The notes: generated by a model from the letters alone, not told the origin. A DNA stretch of 64,000 nucleotides from Macrothele yani (GCA_039090855.1 CM077001.1:121901922-121965921), one strand, 5' to 3'; positions 10,870 through 22,063 are shown, counted from the first letter of the stretch. Numbers and translations: made by a program.

Positions 10870-12941
10870 GTTTTAACCTTTTCCTGATAAGCCTATCTTT
10901 TTCTGCTTCCACCACAACTAATTTACTTTCAGTTTTCTTTATTTCAGCTGAACCTTGTACGATCAAGTTAGAGGCAACTGCTATTTCAACAGTATTTTGT
11001 TTTTCTACAGCTTTTCTCATTCTTTCTGTTCCCTCTTGAATTACTGCTAGGGAGGCTTCATTATCTTTTTTAAGCCTATTTATTTCTGCATCATTTTCTT
11101 TTATTTTGTCATCAAATTCAGCTTTTCTTTTTTCTCTAGCTGCTTTTCCTTATTTTCACTCTCTTTCTGCTTCCTTTCTTTTACCTGTTTTTATTCTTCT
11201 TCCTTCAGCTTATCAACATACTCTTTATAAAATTTATGTGAATCACGAACACTATTTAACAAATTTCTTGTTATGGGAACTTTACTTACACATCCATAGT
11301 GTTTAATGACCCCTTTAACTATTCTTAATGATGTTATAGTTGAGTCTTTTAAGTTAGCCTTGTCCTTCCTTAACAGAGCAGTGTTAATCGAAAATCCCCT
11401 TTCTGCATCAGCATTACCATGAGGTAAAACTAAAATTGACTTGATGAGTTTAGCAAGATTTTAATATTTTTCTTTTCTGCTAGAGTCTTTAATACTAAAT
11501 ATATTACGCCAGTAATGATCAATCCGCACTGGAATATGCCCTTCCTCTGAAAATTTCACTAGTTCATCTAGAGTTGGCTTATCACAATTTAAAAGTTTCC
11601 ACTCTTCTCTTACTCTATCAATTTGTTCCTCAGAAAGATGCAAAACACTTGAAATTCTGGTTATTTCCGAAAGTCCTTCAGTGACTGAAAGTTGAGTTGA
11701 CTCTTTCTTTGGTTCTTTTACCTTTAAAACTTCTATGTCTCATAGCTTTTGATTGCAGAATGGCAAATTTGACTTTAAATATTTTGTGGTTGCAATTAGT
11801 GATGATCTTACATCTAAGAGAAATAATTTCTGCCTGGTCTTCTGAACATCCCTGAGGAGATCTTTTGTCTTCATACCAACTTCTAACTCCCCTAGTTTTT
11901 TCCATGAATTTTTGTTTTCAAAATCTACATTCTTTAGGTCTTCTCCAAATTTCCCTGCAATAACATCATCTTGGATAAACTGAGCCATAACATTCCTCAT
12001 TAAAATATTTAAATCAGAATATAAGTGGTGTATTTTTGGTTCTTCACTCTGATAACATAATGAAAACTTTTCAAAATTTTGGTGTGAAAATGAAATTAAT
12101 GCTAAATAGCAAGGAGTTAGCTCATTTTTCAGGAAACAGTGAATTATTTTATACCTTGCTGAATTGGGTAGTTGTTTTTCAAATATTTTTTGAGATGGCA
12201 AGAAGTTTAAAAAATATTCTGTAATATTTAGCCATTGATCCAAGAGCCTCTGGGCTACAGAACCAATGGTTAACCATCTGTTGCCGACATGACGCAAAAG
12301 AAATTTGGCTGTGACCAATGTTATATCCTCGACAGATTTATAATCCTCTCGTCTTGCAGCACTACTCTTTAAAAAGTAATGCATATCAGTAGCAAATTCG
12401 TCAAAATCTATATTTAAGCTTGTCAAAAAAATTTTAAATGCATTACTAACAACATGCAGGTTGCAAAAACCTAGTTCCAAAGATTTCTGGCCTGTTTCTT
12501 GTTTTACAACTTCATTGAATTTGCGTAAAAAGCACTTATTTACATTTGGGCTGTCCATGGATACACAAATAATTCTGTTCAACGAAATATTGAAGGATGA
12601 TAACACATCAAGAATTTCTTTTAGCAAAATATCTGCTGTTGCATGACCCAGAAAAATGCTTGTTAGGTATCGGCAAGAAACTGAATTTATTTCTGAAGAC
12701 CAGTACCTGAGATACACATCCAACTGCCGTTTCATTTGTGTATTTGTTGTTTCATCAAATGCTATAGTAACCTTTCCTGGGCTACTAGATGCAATGTCTT
12801 TTTTCAAATCCTCTTCAAAATATTTTGACAATCCATGTGATATCACATAAGCAACTTTTTTCTTTAAGTTGCATTTTGGCTGCAATAGCAAAATCAGGAA
12901 ACATTTCTTTGAAAAGTTCAACTGTTTCAGTGCATGAAACA
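10870..12941 (-). pseudogene. hAT transposase, core, dimerisation domain and coiled-coil tail
   Basis: Continuation of the gene at 17754-18099. It starts MSFVSCTETVELFKEMFPD and shifts frame near 12865. The longest stretch then carries VTIAFDETTNT, a candidate for the first catalytic Asp, and RYLTSIFLGHATADILLKE. Frame changes follow near 11740 and 11460. The C-terminal hAT dimerisation motif ILVLPHGNADAERGFS lies near 11430-11380. After it comes an unusual Lys/Glu-rich segment of about 100 residues, including DKIKENDAEINRLKKDNEA, that looks like a coiled coil and ends near 10870. Frameshifts make the gene inactive. Confidence 0.85.
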
Positions 12942-13014
12942 AAAGACATATTGTATTAATAATCTAAAGCAACTTATGGGAATTTACTAGGAAATTTTTA
13001 CATTAATAGCAAAT

Positions 13015-13043
13015 TTTCGGAGAAAACTCTTCTCCTTCTTCAG
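13015..13043 (-). ncRNA. Candidate hammerhead ribozyme core, PLE-A full unit
   Basis: Minus strand: CTGAAGA, stem II GGAGAA-GAGT-TTCTCC, then GAAA. It lies about 60 bp after the stop of the GIY-YIG frame, in the 3' non-coding repeat. Identical cores occur at 15600-15628 (minus) and 17610-17638 (plus). Confidence 0.75.
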
Positions 13044-13106
13044 GCTGACTTGTTGTCACTTTTTACTTGACACTATCACGGTTACGGTTTACCTTGACGG
13101 TTACGG

Positions 13107-15510
13107 TTAACCTTGACGGTTTAGGTTATTTTTCAACAAATCCTGCCAGATGTTAGGCAGGGAAAATCCTTTGCAGTCATTGATGATGGAATTTTGTTTT
13201 TTCTCAATCTCTATTCCTTCTTTCAGTTTTCTTTTTTGGAAATTGCTTTGGAAACTGATTACTTTAAGGGAATTCCATTCCATGCTGTGCCCAGTTTCTC
13301 TAACATGCCTATCTAATCCAGTCTTGTTGGAGCAATTTTTTATAGCTGCTTTATGCTCAGCTATACGAGTTTCTAGTCTTCGACCTGTTTCACCTATGTA
13401 AGATAGTCCACAACTACAATTTACTTCATAAACTACTCCTTGCATTTTTAAAATATCTTCTTCTCTTTGAACTATTTTAGGGAAAAATTTTTTAACTTTG
13501 TTCTCTAAACTTGGAGCTAGCCTAATATTGTATTTTTTACTAATTCTCTTTAAAGCTTCAAATAAACCTTTGTGATAAGAAATTTTTCTAGTGAATTTTA
13601 CTTGTTGCTTTTGTGGGTTCTTCAAACCATTAAATTTCAGAAGCTTCTCAATTTCTTCTTTAGGATAGTTATTCTCTGCAAGTATGACTTTAAGCTCTTC
13701 TTTATGGGCTTCTTTTTTATCTGCAGTAGAAATTATTTTATTAATTTTTTCTAAACACTGACTTGCTACATTTTTCTTAATAGAAACTGGATGATACGAA
13801 TTGAAATCCAGTAGTCTTTTAGTATTCATTGGTTTTTTATACCAACTAGTGAGGAATTTTTCATCTTCATAATAGATAGTAATATCTAAGAAGTTTATTC
13901 TTCTTTCTTTTTGAAGTTCAATAGTGAACTTAAGGGAATCATCTAATTCATTGAATGAGTCTAGAATTCTTTCTGGAACAATTTCTGAGCTATCTATTAT
14001 AAATAAGATGTCATCCATGTATCTGCTATATAAGCAGAAGTATGTGGGTTGTACTAGTATCTTTTCTTCTAGTTTTCCCACATAATAGTTAGCTAAGAGT
14101 GGGGAGAGTGGGGAGCCCATAGCTAGCCCCGATTTTTGAATGAAAAAAGTTTTCCCAAATTGAAAATAGTTGTTCTGCAAAGAGAAAGTAAGCATTTCAA
14201 AAATTCCTACTAATATGTTTTTTCCTTGTTGTGAAAAACTATTAGGTCTGCCAAGTCTTCCGCTATAAAGTCTATAAGTTGATCTATATTAATGTGAGTA
14301 TACATAGACACTATATCTAAACTACCCATAATAGGAGAATCTAATTTAGGAAGAAGTTCTAGTTTTTCTTTTAGCTGCATTGAGTTTTTAATCAAGTTAG
14401 GTGGCTCTTTTAAAAGATTCTGAAGGTGTGACTTTAAAAAATAGTTTAGATTTGAAAGAATAGAGTTTTTTGAGTCTATTATTGGTCTAATTGGTTGGTG
14501 TTCTTTATGCAGTTTGACTATTCCATATATTTGAGGTAATCTGAACTGTAATTTTGAGAATTGTTTATAGTTTTCTGGAAGCTGGTTTTTCTTTTTTTGA
14601 AGTGAAATAAGCTTAGAGACTTTTTAATCAAATCTGGTAGTGGGTTTTCTTTTACTTCTTCATACATAGGTTTTTTTAGTTCTTCTTCCATCTTTTCTAG
14701 ATAATCTTTCTTATCCATAATAGTAATCAACTTACTTTTGTCTGTTTTCACAGCAACTATACTTTCATTTTTTCTGAAATCTTTAAGAGCTTTTAATTGA
14801 CTATTTTCAAAATTTTTTTGAGGTTTCCTTACTTGCTTCTGGAATTTTGTAAGGCTATTGTAGTAATCTTTTCTGAGGAGGTCTGCTTTAATTTGGTCCT
14901 CTTTTTCTAAAGTGCAGCAGATGCTTTCCAATTCAATTACCAATTTTTCTGGATTTATTTTTTCTTTGGATAGATTGAAATTACTTCCTTTATTTATCAC
15001 TTGTAATAATTCTTGGCTAACTCCAGTAGCAGTGTTGTCCTTCACATGACTAAGAACTGCAGTTTTTTTGTTTTTACAGGAATAGTTTTTCTTCAAAAAT
15101 TTCTCTTCTTTAAGGTTCAGCTTTTTAACAAATTTCTTATTTTTGTTTCTTACTCCAATTTTTAGCCAATCTTCCAATTCTGCTTTTACTGTATCCCTTA
15201 AGATTCCAGAAATTTTCTTTTCATTTTCTACTTTTACTTTTTTATAATAAGCAACATTTTTATATTTTGCTTCAATACTTCTTTTTAACGTTTTTTGCTC
15301 TATTTTTCTTACGAAGTTGGCTGAAAGTAAATCTTTAAATGGTTTTCTAAGTCTAAATGAATTTGGAATAAAGTTATTTACCTTGCAATTTTTCAGGAAC
15401 TTGATTTGAGCTATGGATCTTTTCATCCTCAATGTAGCATGTTGAACTTTCTTTATTGTTTGCCAAGTATTTGACCCATACTCTGTTCTAATTCTTTGAA
15501 TAAAGCTCAT
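13107..15510 (-). pseudogene. PLE-A reverse transcriptase with C-terminal GIY-YIG endonuclease (two or three frameshifts)
   Basis: Starts MSFIQRIRTEYGSNTWQ at 15510. An N-terminal Lys-rich region (about 300 residues) leads to the reverse transcriptase: LPQIYGIVKLHKEHQPIRPI near 14540, MGSLDIVSMYTHINIDQL, SGLAMGSPLSPLLANYYV near 14120, and the catalytic RYMDDILFIID near 14020. The connector ends in an arginine/lysine-rich part, then the GIY-YIG domain VVYEVNCSCGLSYIGETGRR with TRIAEHKAAIKN near 13435-13330, and a stop at 13107. Frame changes near 14610 and 14205 are the main damage. RT plus GIY-YIG in this order defines the EN+ Penelope-like class. Confidence 0.93.
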
Positions 15511-15537
15511 GTTGAGAAATGGCTTCCTAGTTTAATT

Positions 15538-16525
15538 GAATTAATAATCTAAAGCAACTTATGGGAATTTACTAGGAAATTTTTACATTAATAGCAAATT
15601 TTCGGAGAAAACTCTTCTCCTTCTTCAGGCTGACTTGTTGTCACTTTTTACTTGACACTATCACGGTTACGGTTTACCTTGACGGTTACGGTTAACCTTG
15701 ACGGTTTAGGTTATTTTTCAACAAATCCTGCCAGATGTTAGGCAGGGAAAATCCTTTGCAGTCATTGATGATGGAATTTTGTTTTTTCTCAATCTCTATT
15801 CCTTCTTTCAGTTTTCTTTTTTGGAAATTGCTTTGGAAACTGATTACTTTAAGGGAATTCCATTCCATGCTGTGCCCAGTTTCTCTAACATGCCTATCTA
15901 ATCCAGTCTTGTTGGAGCAATTTTTTATAGCTGCTTTATGCTCAGCTATACGAGTTTCTAGTCTTCGACCTGTTTCACCTATGTAAGATAGTCCACAACT
16001 ACAATTTACTTCATAAACTACTCCTTGCATTTTTAAAATATCTTCTTCTCTTTGAACTATTTTAGGGAAAAATTTTTTAACTTTGTTCTCTAAACTTGGA
16101 GCTAGCCTAATATTGTATTTTTACTAATTCTCTTTAAAGCTTCAAATAAACCTTTGTGATAAGAAATTTTTCTAGTGAATTTTACTTGTTGCTTTTGTGG
16201 GTTCTTCAAACCATTAAATTTCAGAAGCTTCTCAATTTCTTCTTTAGGATAGTTATTCTCTGCAAGTATGACTTTAAGCTCTTCTTTATGGGCTTCTTTT
16301 TTATCTGCAGTAGAAACTATTTTATTAATTTTTTCTAAACACTGACTTGCTACATTTTTCTTAATAGAAACTGGATGATACGAATTGAAATCCAGTAGTC
16401 TTTTAGTATTCATTGGTTTTTTATACCAACTAGTGAGGAATTTTTCATCTTCATAATAGATAGTAATATCTAAGAAGTTTATTCTTCTTTCTTTTTGAAG
16501 TTCAATAGTGAACTTAAGGGAATCG
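15538..16525 (-). mobile_element. PLE-A tandem partial unit (3' portion)
   Basis: Almost identical to 12955-13940, with one base lost near 16123 that shifts the frame. It holds the GIY-YIG domain, the connector and the 3' non-coding region with a hammerhead-like core at 15600-15628. It directly abuts the start of the full unit. Confidence 0.93.
15600..15628 (-). ncRNA. Candidate hammerhead ribozyme core, PLE-A partial unit
   Basis: Same CTGAAGA, stem II, GAAA order as at 13015-13043, in the tandem partial unit. Confidence 0.72.
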
Positions 16526-17740
16526 GGGCTAGCTATGGGCTCCCCACTCTCCCCACTCTTAGCTAACTATTATGTGGGAAAACTAGAAGAAAAGATACTA
16601 GTACAACCCACATACTTCTGCTTATATAGCAGATACATGGATGACATCTTATTTATAATAGATAGCTCAGAAATTGTTCCAGAAAGAATTCTAGACTCAT
16701 TCAATGAATTAGATGATTCCCTTAAGTTCACTATTGAACTTCAAAAAGAAAGAAGAATAAACTTCTTAGATATTACTATCTATTATGAAGATGAAAAATT
16801 CCTCACTAGTTGGTATAAAAAACCAATGAATACTAAAAGACTACTGGATTTCAATTCGTATCATCCAGTTTCTATTAAGAAAAATGTAGCAAGTCAGTGT
16901 TTAGAAAAAATTAATAAAATAGTTTCTACTGCAGATAAAAAAGAAGCCCATAAAGAAGAGCTTAAAGTCATACTTGCAGAGAATAACTATCCTAAAGAAG
17001 AAATTGAGAAGCTTCTGAAATTTAATGGTTTGAAGAACCCACAAAAGCAACAAGTAAAATTCACTAGAAAAATTTCTTATCACAAAGGTTTATTTGAAGC
17101 TTTAAAGAGAATTAGTAAAAATACAATATTAGGCTAGCTCCAAGTTTAGAGAACAAAGTTAAAAAATTTTTCCCTAAAATAGTTCAAAGAGAAGAAGATA
17201 TTTTAAAAATGCAAGGAGTAGTTTATGAAGTAAATTGTAGTTGTGGACTATCTTACATAGGTGAAACAGGTCGAAGACTAGAAACTCGTATAGCTGAGCA
17301 TAAAGCAGCTATAAAAAATTGCTCCAACAAGACTGGATTAGATAGGCATGTTAGAGAAACTGGGCACAGCATGGAATGGAATTCCTTTAAAGTAATCAGT
17401 TTCCAAAGCAATTTCCAAAAAGAAAACTGAAAGAAGGAATAGAGATTGAGAAAAAACAAAATTCCATCATCAATGACTGCAAAGGATTTTCCCTGCCTAA
17501 CATCTGGCAGGATTTGTTGAAAAATAACCTAAACCGTCAAGGTTAACCGTAACCGTCAAGGTAAACCGTAACCGTGATAGTGTCAAGTAAAAAGTGACAA
17601 CAAGTCAGCCTGAAGAAGGAGAAGAGTTTTCTCCGAAAATTTGCTATTAATGTAAAAATTTCCTAGTAAATTCCCATAAGTTGCTTTAGATTATTAATTC
17701 AATTAAACTAGGAAGCCATTTCTCAACATGAGCTTTATTC
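16526..17740 (+). mobile_element. PLE-A inverted arm
   Basis: Plus-strand copy starting inside the reverse transcriptase at GLAMGSPLSPLL, through RYMDDILFIID and the GIY-YIG domain, to the 3' end, then about 45 bp of next-unit start. It forms a roughly 1-kb inverted repeat with 15538-16525. It shares the one-base loss near 17122 with its partner, so the two arms are copies of each other, not independent insertions. Confidence 0.93.
17610..17638 (+). ncRNA. Candidate hammerhead ribozyme core, PLE-A inverted arm
   Basis: Plus strand: CTGAAGA, stem II GGAGAA-GAGT-TTCTCC, GAAA. Present in opposite orientation to the two other PLE-A cores. Confidence 0.72.
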
Positions 17741-17753
17741 AAAGACATATTGT

Positions 17754-18099
17754 CCTTAGCAACTTTCATGGCCCATAATGCTTCGGCTTTAGCCAACTGT
17801 AAATCATGACTCAGTACTTCACTAATATTTGTTTTGGGCTGAAGATCCCGTCCTCCAAAGACTTTCAGGATGGACTTATTTTGAAATTTACTTTGAAATT
17901 TCTGCAAATGTTTTTTTTTTCCTTTATGATGCGCTTTTACTTGTGAAAAGCCACTATTAGAAATATTGAAAATTTCTGAACACAATATACACTTAGCAGA
18001 AAATATTGTTTCAGTTGCAAAACACCATTTTTTCAACTTCACTCCGTCCAATTCTTTGGCGAGCCACGCATCTTGAAATTTCGTTTTGGATTTAGGCAT
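17754..18099 (-). pseudogene. hAT transposase, N-terminal part with BED-like zinc finger
   Basis: Starts MPKSKTKFQDAWLAKELDG at 18099. The finger has W (KKWCFATE), CILC, and a later HH-KGKKKH pair, the order expected of a BED/TTF-type DNA-binding finger. It runs through LSHDLQLAKAEALWAMKVAK and reaches the PLE-A target site at 17753, where the frame stops. The same reading continues at 12941 on the far side of the insertion with MSFVSCTETVELFKEMFPD, showing one gene broken by one insertion. Confidence 0.87.
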
Positions 18100-18952
18100 C
18101 TTAAACACTTGTATTACTAACCAGAAAATGAAAGGGAAGTACAAAAACACGTTCCAATATTGCAAAACCAGACAACTTCCCGAAGTTTGGCTGCGAGGAT
18201 GTCAGAAGATAGAAAAAAAAAAAAGCAAGTCACCACTAGAGAACTGAACCTGCACACAGCACAGAGAACACCATAAAAGACGCAAAACCAGAAACTATTA
18301 TACACATCTCACGCAAGTTCAGTCAAAGCGAGTCGGAGCCGAGATATATTGCGCATCGAAGGTCGCTGTCGCCGACGCACGATCGAAGGTCAATGATCAC
18401 GTGCTCTACGGCCTGCCACGATAACACTCAGCTACCATCCCATCGTCATTACCGGAGGTTACAGAAGGAGACCACGTTTCCTCTTTGCTTCCACCCACCT
18501 GCGGTTTACAATAACAAAACATCAGCAGAAAGAGGAGGTTCCACGAGGCATGTCCAAAAATAAAGTACAATCTTCTGCGTGCCACGGAGTTCGTCTGCAA
18601 AGCGCAAACCAGGGGTGAAAATGACCCCTCCCCTTTTCCCTTAGATCTCTTGTTACTCTCGAAAACTGTCCGAAGGCACGAAAGTGGAGCGCCCGCCCCG
18701 AAGCAAGTGCATCTCGATGGCGTCATTTTCCCTCCCTTCAGCAGCACAGCATATAGGCTGTGTTTCTACAATAACAGGTCTTTTTACCTTACCGTAATGG
18801 TAAATTTATTGGCGTTAATAACGGTTGTATTTTTAATAAATAAGCTTACGAAAATTTTAGGAAGAATAGCAAATTTTAGTTATAATTTTAGGAATTTAAG
18901 GAGGGTCACAAAATATTAGGAATTTTAGGAGAAATGCGATCCCTGCGCACTA

Positions 18953-19504
18953 TAAGTCCCTTAAATTAGTTAGTGTCCACCTGGTTAGTCCCAGAGAGCA
19001 GCATTTTCCAAGGTGTTGGAATTTTACATGGGAAGTCATCATTGCAGTATTGTGATGTGTTGCTGTATATAAACTTGCTTTCTGTAAATATATTAGAAAA
19101 TCTAGAAGGTGGTGTGGCCAAAACAATAACATCTTCCCCAATTGGATAGTGTGTTACTTAATTAACTAAACAAGAAAGGGCAGTCACCATAGACCCAGTT
19201 TTTAAAATTGTATTTATGTTCAGACAATCTTATTTTAACTGATCTTAAAGTATATCCCACATATATCTGATCGGTGTTATCCGGATTCACAGCTTTCAAT
19301 GGAATACAGTAAATACCATATTTATTTATGGTTTCTACAGCGTCATGATCATTTTTAATAATGGAAAGCATATTAATTGTTTTTATCCCAAAGGCTATAT
19401 TAAAACATCTACAAATATTTCTTAGAATGGGTCAAAGTTTAGGCACTAAAGTCATGGATCCTATAAACCTAGGTTCATTATGATTGTGGAGTAGAGTGGT
19501 GAAC
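18953..19504 (-). pseudogene. PLE-C: connector and GIY-YIG endonuclease fragment
   Basis: The minus strand at 19440-19170 reads ILRNICRCFNIAFGIKT, then YGIYCIPLKAVNPDNTDQ and IYVGYTLRSVKIRLSEHK, the GIY...YIG-R-E core of a PLE endonuclease. It differs strongly from PLE-A and PLE-B. The downstream part reaches the hAT insertion at 18945. Upstream it is cut by a fold-back insertion (19517-20329). Frameshifts and stops are present. Confidence 0.8.
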
Positions 19505-19516
19505 AGTGGTCTCTGC

Positions 19517-20329
19517 CATTATATCTCATGTGATTCTATCATAAAGTTCACATACCATTATGTGACCACAAGGTTCTTCAGGAAGATGCTTTGACGTCTG
19601 TAAGCTCTGTTTTACACGTTCTGTAAAGTGGATACAGTCTGTGGTGGTGCATTAACTTATTCAATTAAAATATAAATCGGTTAAAAGTCCTAAAAATGTT
19701 ACTCACAGAAATGCGTGTTCAGTCCGACGTCAGTAGTTATTGAGAGTTTCTTTGTCCAAAGTTGTATCTTGCTTCAATATGGTCAGTTGTTAGGGTTAGC
19801 TTGAGAGCCATTTCGTCAAAAGTTGTACCCTACTTCAATTATGTCCAGTTGTTAGGGTTAACTCAGTTCTGGCTGTGTCGACATCATATTGAATGGGTAA
19901 AGGTTTCCAGATAATAATTAAAGAATCTTGAGTTAAGAGTTATAGCGTCATGATCAATTTTAATACTCTTAACTCAAGATTCTTTAATTATTATCTGGAA
20001 ACCTTTACCCATTCAATATGATGTCGACACAGCCAGAACTGAGTTAACCCTAACAACTGGACATAATCGAAGTAGGGTACAACTTTTGATGAAATGGCTC
20101 TTGAGCTAACCCTAACAGCTGACCATATTGAAGCAAGATACAACTTTGGACAAAGAAACTCTCAATAACTACTGACGTCGGACTGAACACGCACTTCCGT
20201 GAGTAACACTTTTAGGACTTTTAACCAATTTATATTTTAATTGAATAAGTTAATGCACCACCACAGACTGTATCCACTTTACAGAAAGTGTAAAACAGAA
20301 CTTACAGATGTCAAAGTGTCTTTCTGAAG
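19517..20329. mobile_element. Non-coding fold-back insertion 2 (813 bp)
   Basis: Two arms of about 360 bp (19575-19935 and about 19970-20329) are reverse complements around a short centre near 19940-19968. It is flanked by the 12-bp duplication AGTGGTCTCTGC (19505-19516 and 20330-20341). The left end has a 58-bp extension not present in the right arm, the same asymmetry as in the PLE composites. No coding motif is seen. A degraded hammerhead-like start, CTGAAGA with ACC-TTGT-GGT but CACA in place of GAAA, lies at 19560-19581 on the minus strand. Confidence 0.85.
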
Positions 20330-20341
20330 AGTGGTCTCTGC

Positions 20342-20493
20342 ATTTTGCGCAATAGGTTGTTGACCGTTGTTTCTGCACAGCCATGATTTCTGGCGATCAC
20401 CCGAATCTCTGATAGCTCTATTTCTAGAAGCGTATCACCGGAGCAGTAGTTAAGTGCATGTCATGACATGTAGTGGATAGATGAAAGTTTGTA
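20342..20493 (-). pseudogene. PLE-C: connector segment between two fold-back insertions
   Basis: The minus strand here contains LLEIELSEIRVIARNHGCAE and TTVNNLLRKM, fitting the connector between reverse transcriptase and endonuclease in Penelope-like proteins. Removing both fold-backs brings this piece next to 20660-20960 and to 18953-19504. Confidence 0.65.
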
Positions 20494-20659
20494 TGGTATT
20501 ATGCACATTGGTATACAATGTTACTTATTACTGTTTCACACGTATTGTTTCATGTGAAACAGTAATAAGTAACATTGTATGCCAATGTGCATAATAATAC
20601 CATGCAATCAGCCACGTATTGATGTAGAGCATATATTGAATATTTGACTCACAAACCAC
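20494..20659. mobile_element. Non-coding fold-back insertion 1 (166 bp)
   Basis: Arms 20494-20540 and 20554-20601 are nearly exact reverse complements. The insertion is flanked by the 13-bp duplication ATGAAAGTTTGTA (20481-20493 and 20660-20672). The right side has an extension of about 55 bp beyond the arm. It interrupts PLE-C just after the reverse transcriptase block. Confidence 0.85.
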
Positions 20660-20960
20660 ATGAAAGTTTGTAGTTCAATGGGTGGGCAGAAGTCATTGGT
20701 ATTATGGAAACATTTGAAGTTGGTTTTTGAAATATAGATGTGGAGATGAACTGTGTGACAGAATCTCGTTGAAGGTTGATATCTAGGAAAGGCGAAGTCA
20801 ATTGGTTCTCAGTCACGTTTGAGAATTTAATGTTTGGGAACTGACTGTATAAGCAAAGCGCAAAATGATTAAATTCTTCCATAGAGTGTGGCCAGAACAG
20901 CAATACATTGTTCACATAGCGCATATACAGAGACAGCGTTTGTTAAGAAGTATGATGTTT
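20660..20960 (-). pseudogene. PLE-C: reverse transcriptase fragment with altered active site
   Basis: The minus strand reads LYMRYVNNVLLFWPHSMEEF followed by FPNIKFSNVTENQLTSPFLD. This is the catalytic block of a Penelope-type reverse transcriptase, but the YVDD motif has become YVNN through G-to-A in both Asp codons. The 5' remainder is lost near 20960, so the element is 5'-truncated. Confidence 0.82.
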
Positions 20961-20995
20961 GGCGCATGAAATGTTTTAGTATTGATTAATAAAAT

Positions 20996-21000
20996 GGCAA

Positions 21001-21050
<50 letters not shown>
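20996..21050. repeat. (AAT)n microsatellite
   Basis: About 17 uninterrupted AAT units directly after the PLE-C 5' truncation point. Confidence 0.95.
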
Positions 21051-21053
<3 letters not shown>

Positions 21054-21676
21054 TCTCCATTATCACATGCTTGTAATATAAATCACACTCCTTGGCATGG
21101 ATCAACAAGAAAAAGAACATAAAATTTTTGGGTGCAATGAGCATGTCTGTTGAATCCTTTTTAACATGAAAGTTATTTTTCAAAGCAGATTTTTATAAAA
21201 ATAAAAATAAAAAAACAGTGAAAAAGATAATGTTACATCCCCTAGTGAAAGATACTGCACACTCTTTTAAAATAAGCAATCTGAACAGTGTTTTTCAGTG
21301 AATGGAACCAGTTATAAATAAAATAAAATAAATAAATAAAATGAAATAAAAAAATAAACCAGATTTCTAGAATCAGTAAAACATCCACAAATAGAAATTG
21401 CAACTTATGTCTACTAGCTGCAGAAATGTGAGATGTGAAAAATCACAAATTGTGTGCACAAAATGTTCATTACATCAGAAGACATCTAACTGAAGTAATT
21501 TTTCAAATCAAACAATTACAAGATGAGATATGCAGGGGTAGGAGCAATAAACAAAATTCAGGACACAATTTTTCTTAACTTTCAGGACGTATTTTGGCCG
21601 ACCTGGCAGGTAAATTAAATCAAATATTGGTACAAATGCAGAAATGCTATTCTATTACTAAAAAAAGCTATCTAAA
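21051..21676. other. Intron sequence, low complexity in part
   Basis: A second AT-rich simple stretch of AATAAA type lies at 21318-21358. No coding motif is seen. Confidence 0.5.
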
Positions 21677-22063
21677 TTATGGCCCAGTTGGTAGCAGGAA
21701 TTTTTTTACTTTTAAGGCTAACAACGCCCCTGAAGTTTTGGAGGCTAAGTTTGGCCTAAATTCTGTTTGACTCTTATGGACAACGCCAAAAATTCTTGCC
21801 GCAGTTGCATTACTGTGTGGCACAACAAGAATAGTATAAATCAGGTGTGGTAAAACTTCATACTTTTTAGCCCCAATTGCATCAGTCTTTTTCAAAATGT
21901 TTGACCATGCAGTATCAATTGTAGGACTATTCGAAACACTTTCTTCCAATTCATCAATTTGATATAAGGCAAATTCCAATTTGTCCAAATCACTGTCACT
22001 AACAACAGCAGCTAGGAAAATATTTGCCAAGTACATTACTGAACAAAAGGAAGCTTCTGCCAT
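21677..22063 (-). pseudogene. hAT transposase C-terminal fragment (second hAT family)
   Basis: An open minus-strand stretch of 128 residues whose centre reads LPHLIYTILVVPHSNATAAR followed by IFGVVHKSQTEFRPNL. This is the hAT C-terminal dimerisation domain (usual form: L-VPHSNA-AER-FS-V). Here AER is changed to AAR. The rest of the transposase is not present, so it is a 5'-truncated relic. It differs from the hAT at 9879-18945. Confidence 0.8.

Larger units (their letters stand above)
12955..17740 (-). mobile_element. PLE-A composite Penelope-like insertion (full unit + tandem partial + inverted arm)
   Basis: One insertion flanked by the 13-bp duplication AAAGACATATTGT (12942-12954 and 17741-17753) inside the hAT gene. 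Its parts are a nearly complete minus-strand unit (12955-15537), a second minus-strand unit truncated at 16525, and an inverted plus-strand arm (16526-17740). The inverted arm runs past the unit's 3' end into the next unit's start, ending just after ATGAGCTTTATTC. The inversion junction near 16521-16525 shares AATC with both parents, a microhomology. Reading in element orientation gives inverted arm, partial, full. Confidence 0.93.
9879..18945 (-). mobile_element. hAT transposon, split by the PLE-A composite
   Basis: Ends read CAGGGATCATAG at 9879 and, reversed, CAGGGATCGCAT at 18945, a hAT-like inverted repeat. The sequence CGCACTA directly abuts both ends (9872-9878 and 18946-18952), consistent with an 8-bp duplication that lost one base. 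Near both ends the text AAATTTTAGGAA recurs, as in subterminal repeats. Removing the PLE-A insertion leaves about 4.27 kb with a BED-finger start, a transposase core and a C-terminal dimerisation domain, all on the minus strand. Confidence 0.88.

Noticed and set aside
16508..17137. 209-residue open frame starting MNLRESGLAMGSPL as an independent gene
   Set aside because: Its first codons span the inversion junction of the PLE-A composite; the rest is the inverted reverse transcriptase arm, so the start is an accident.
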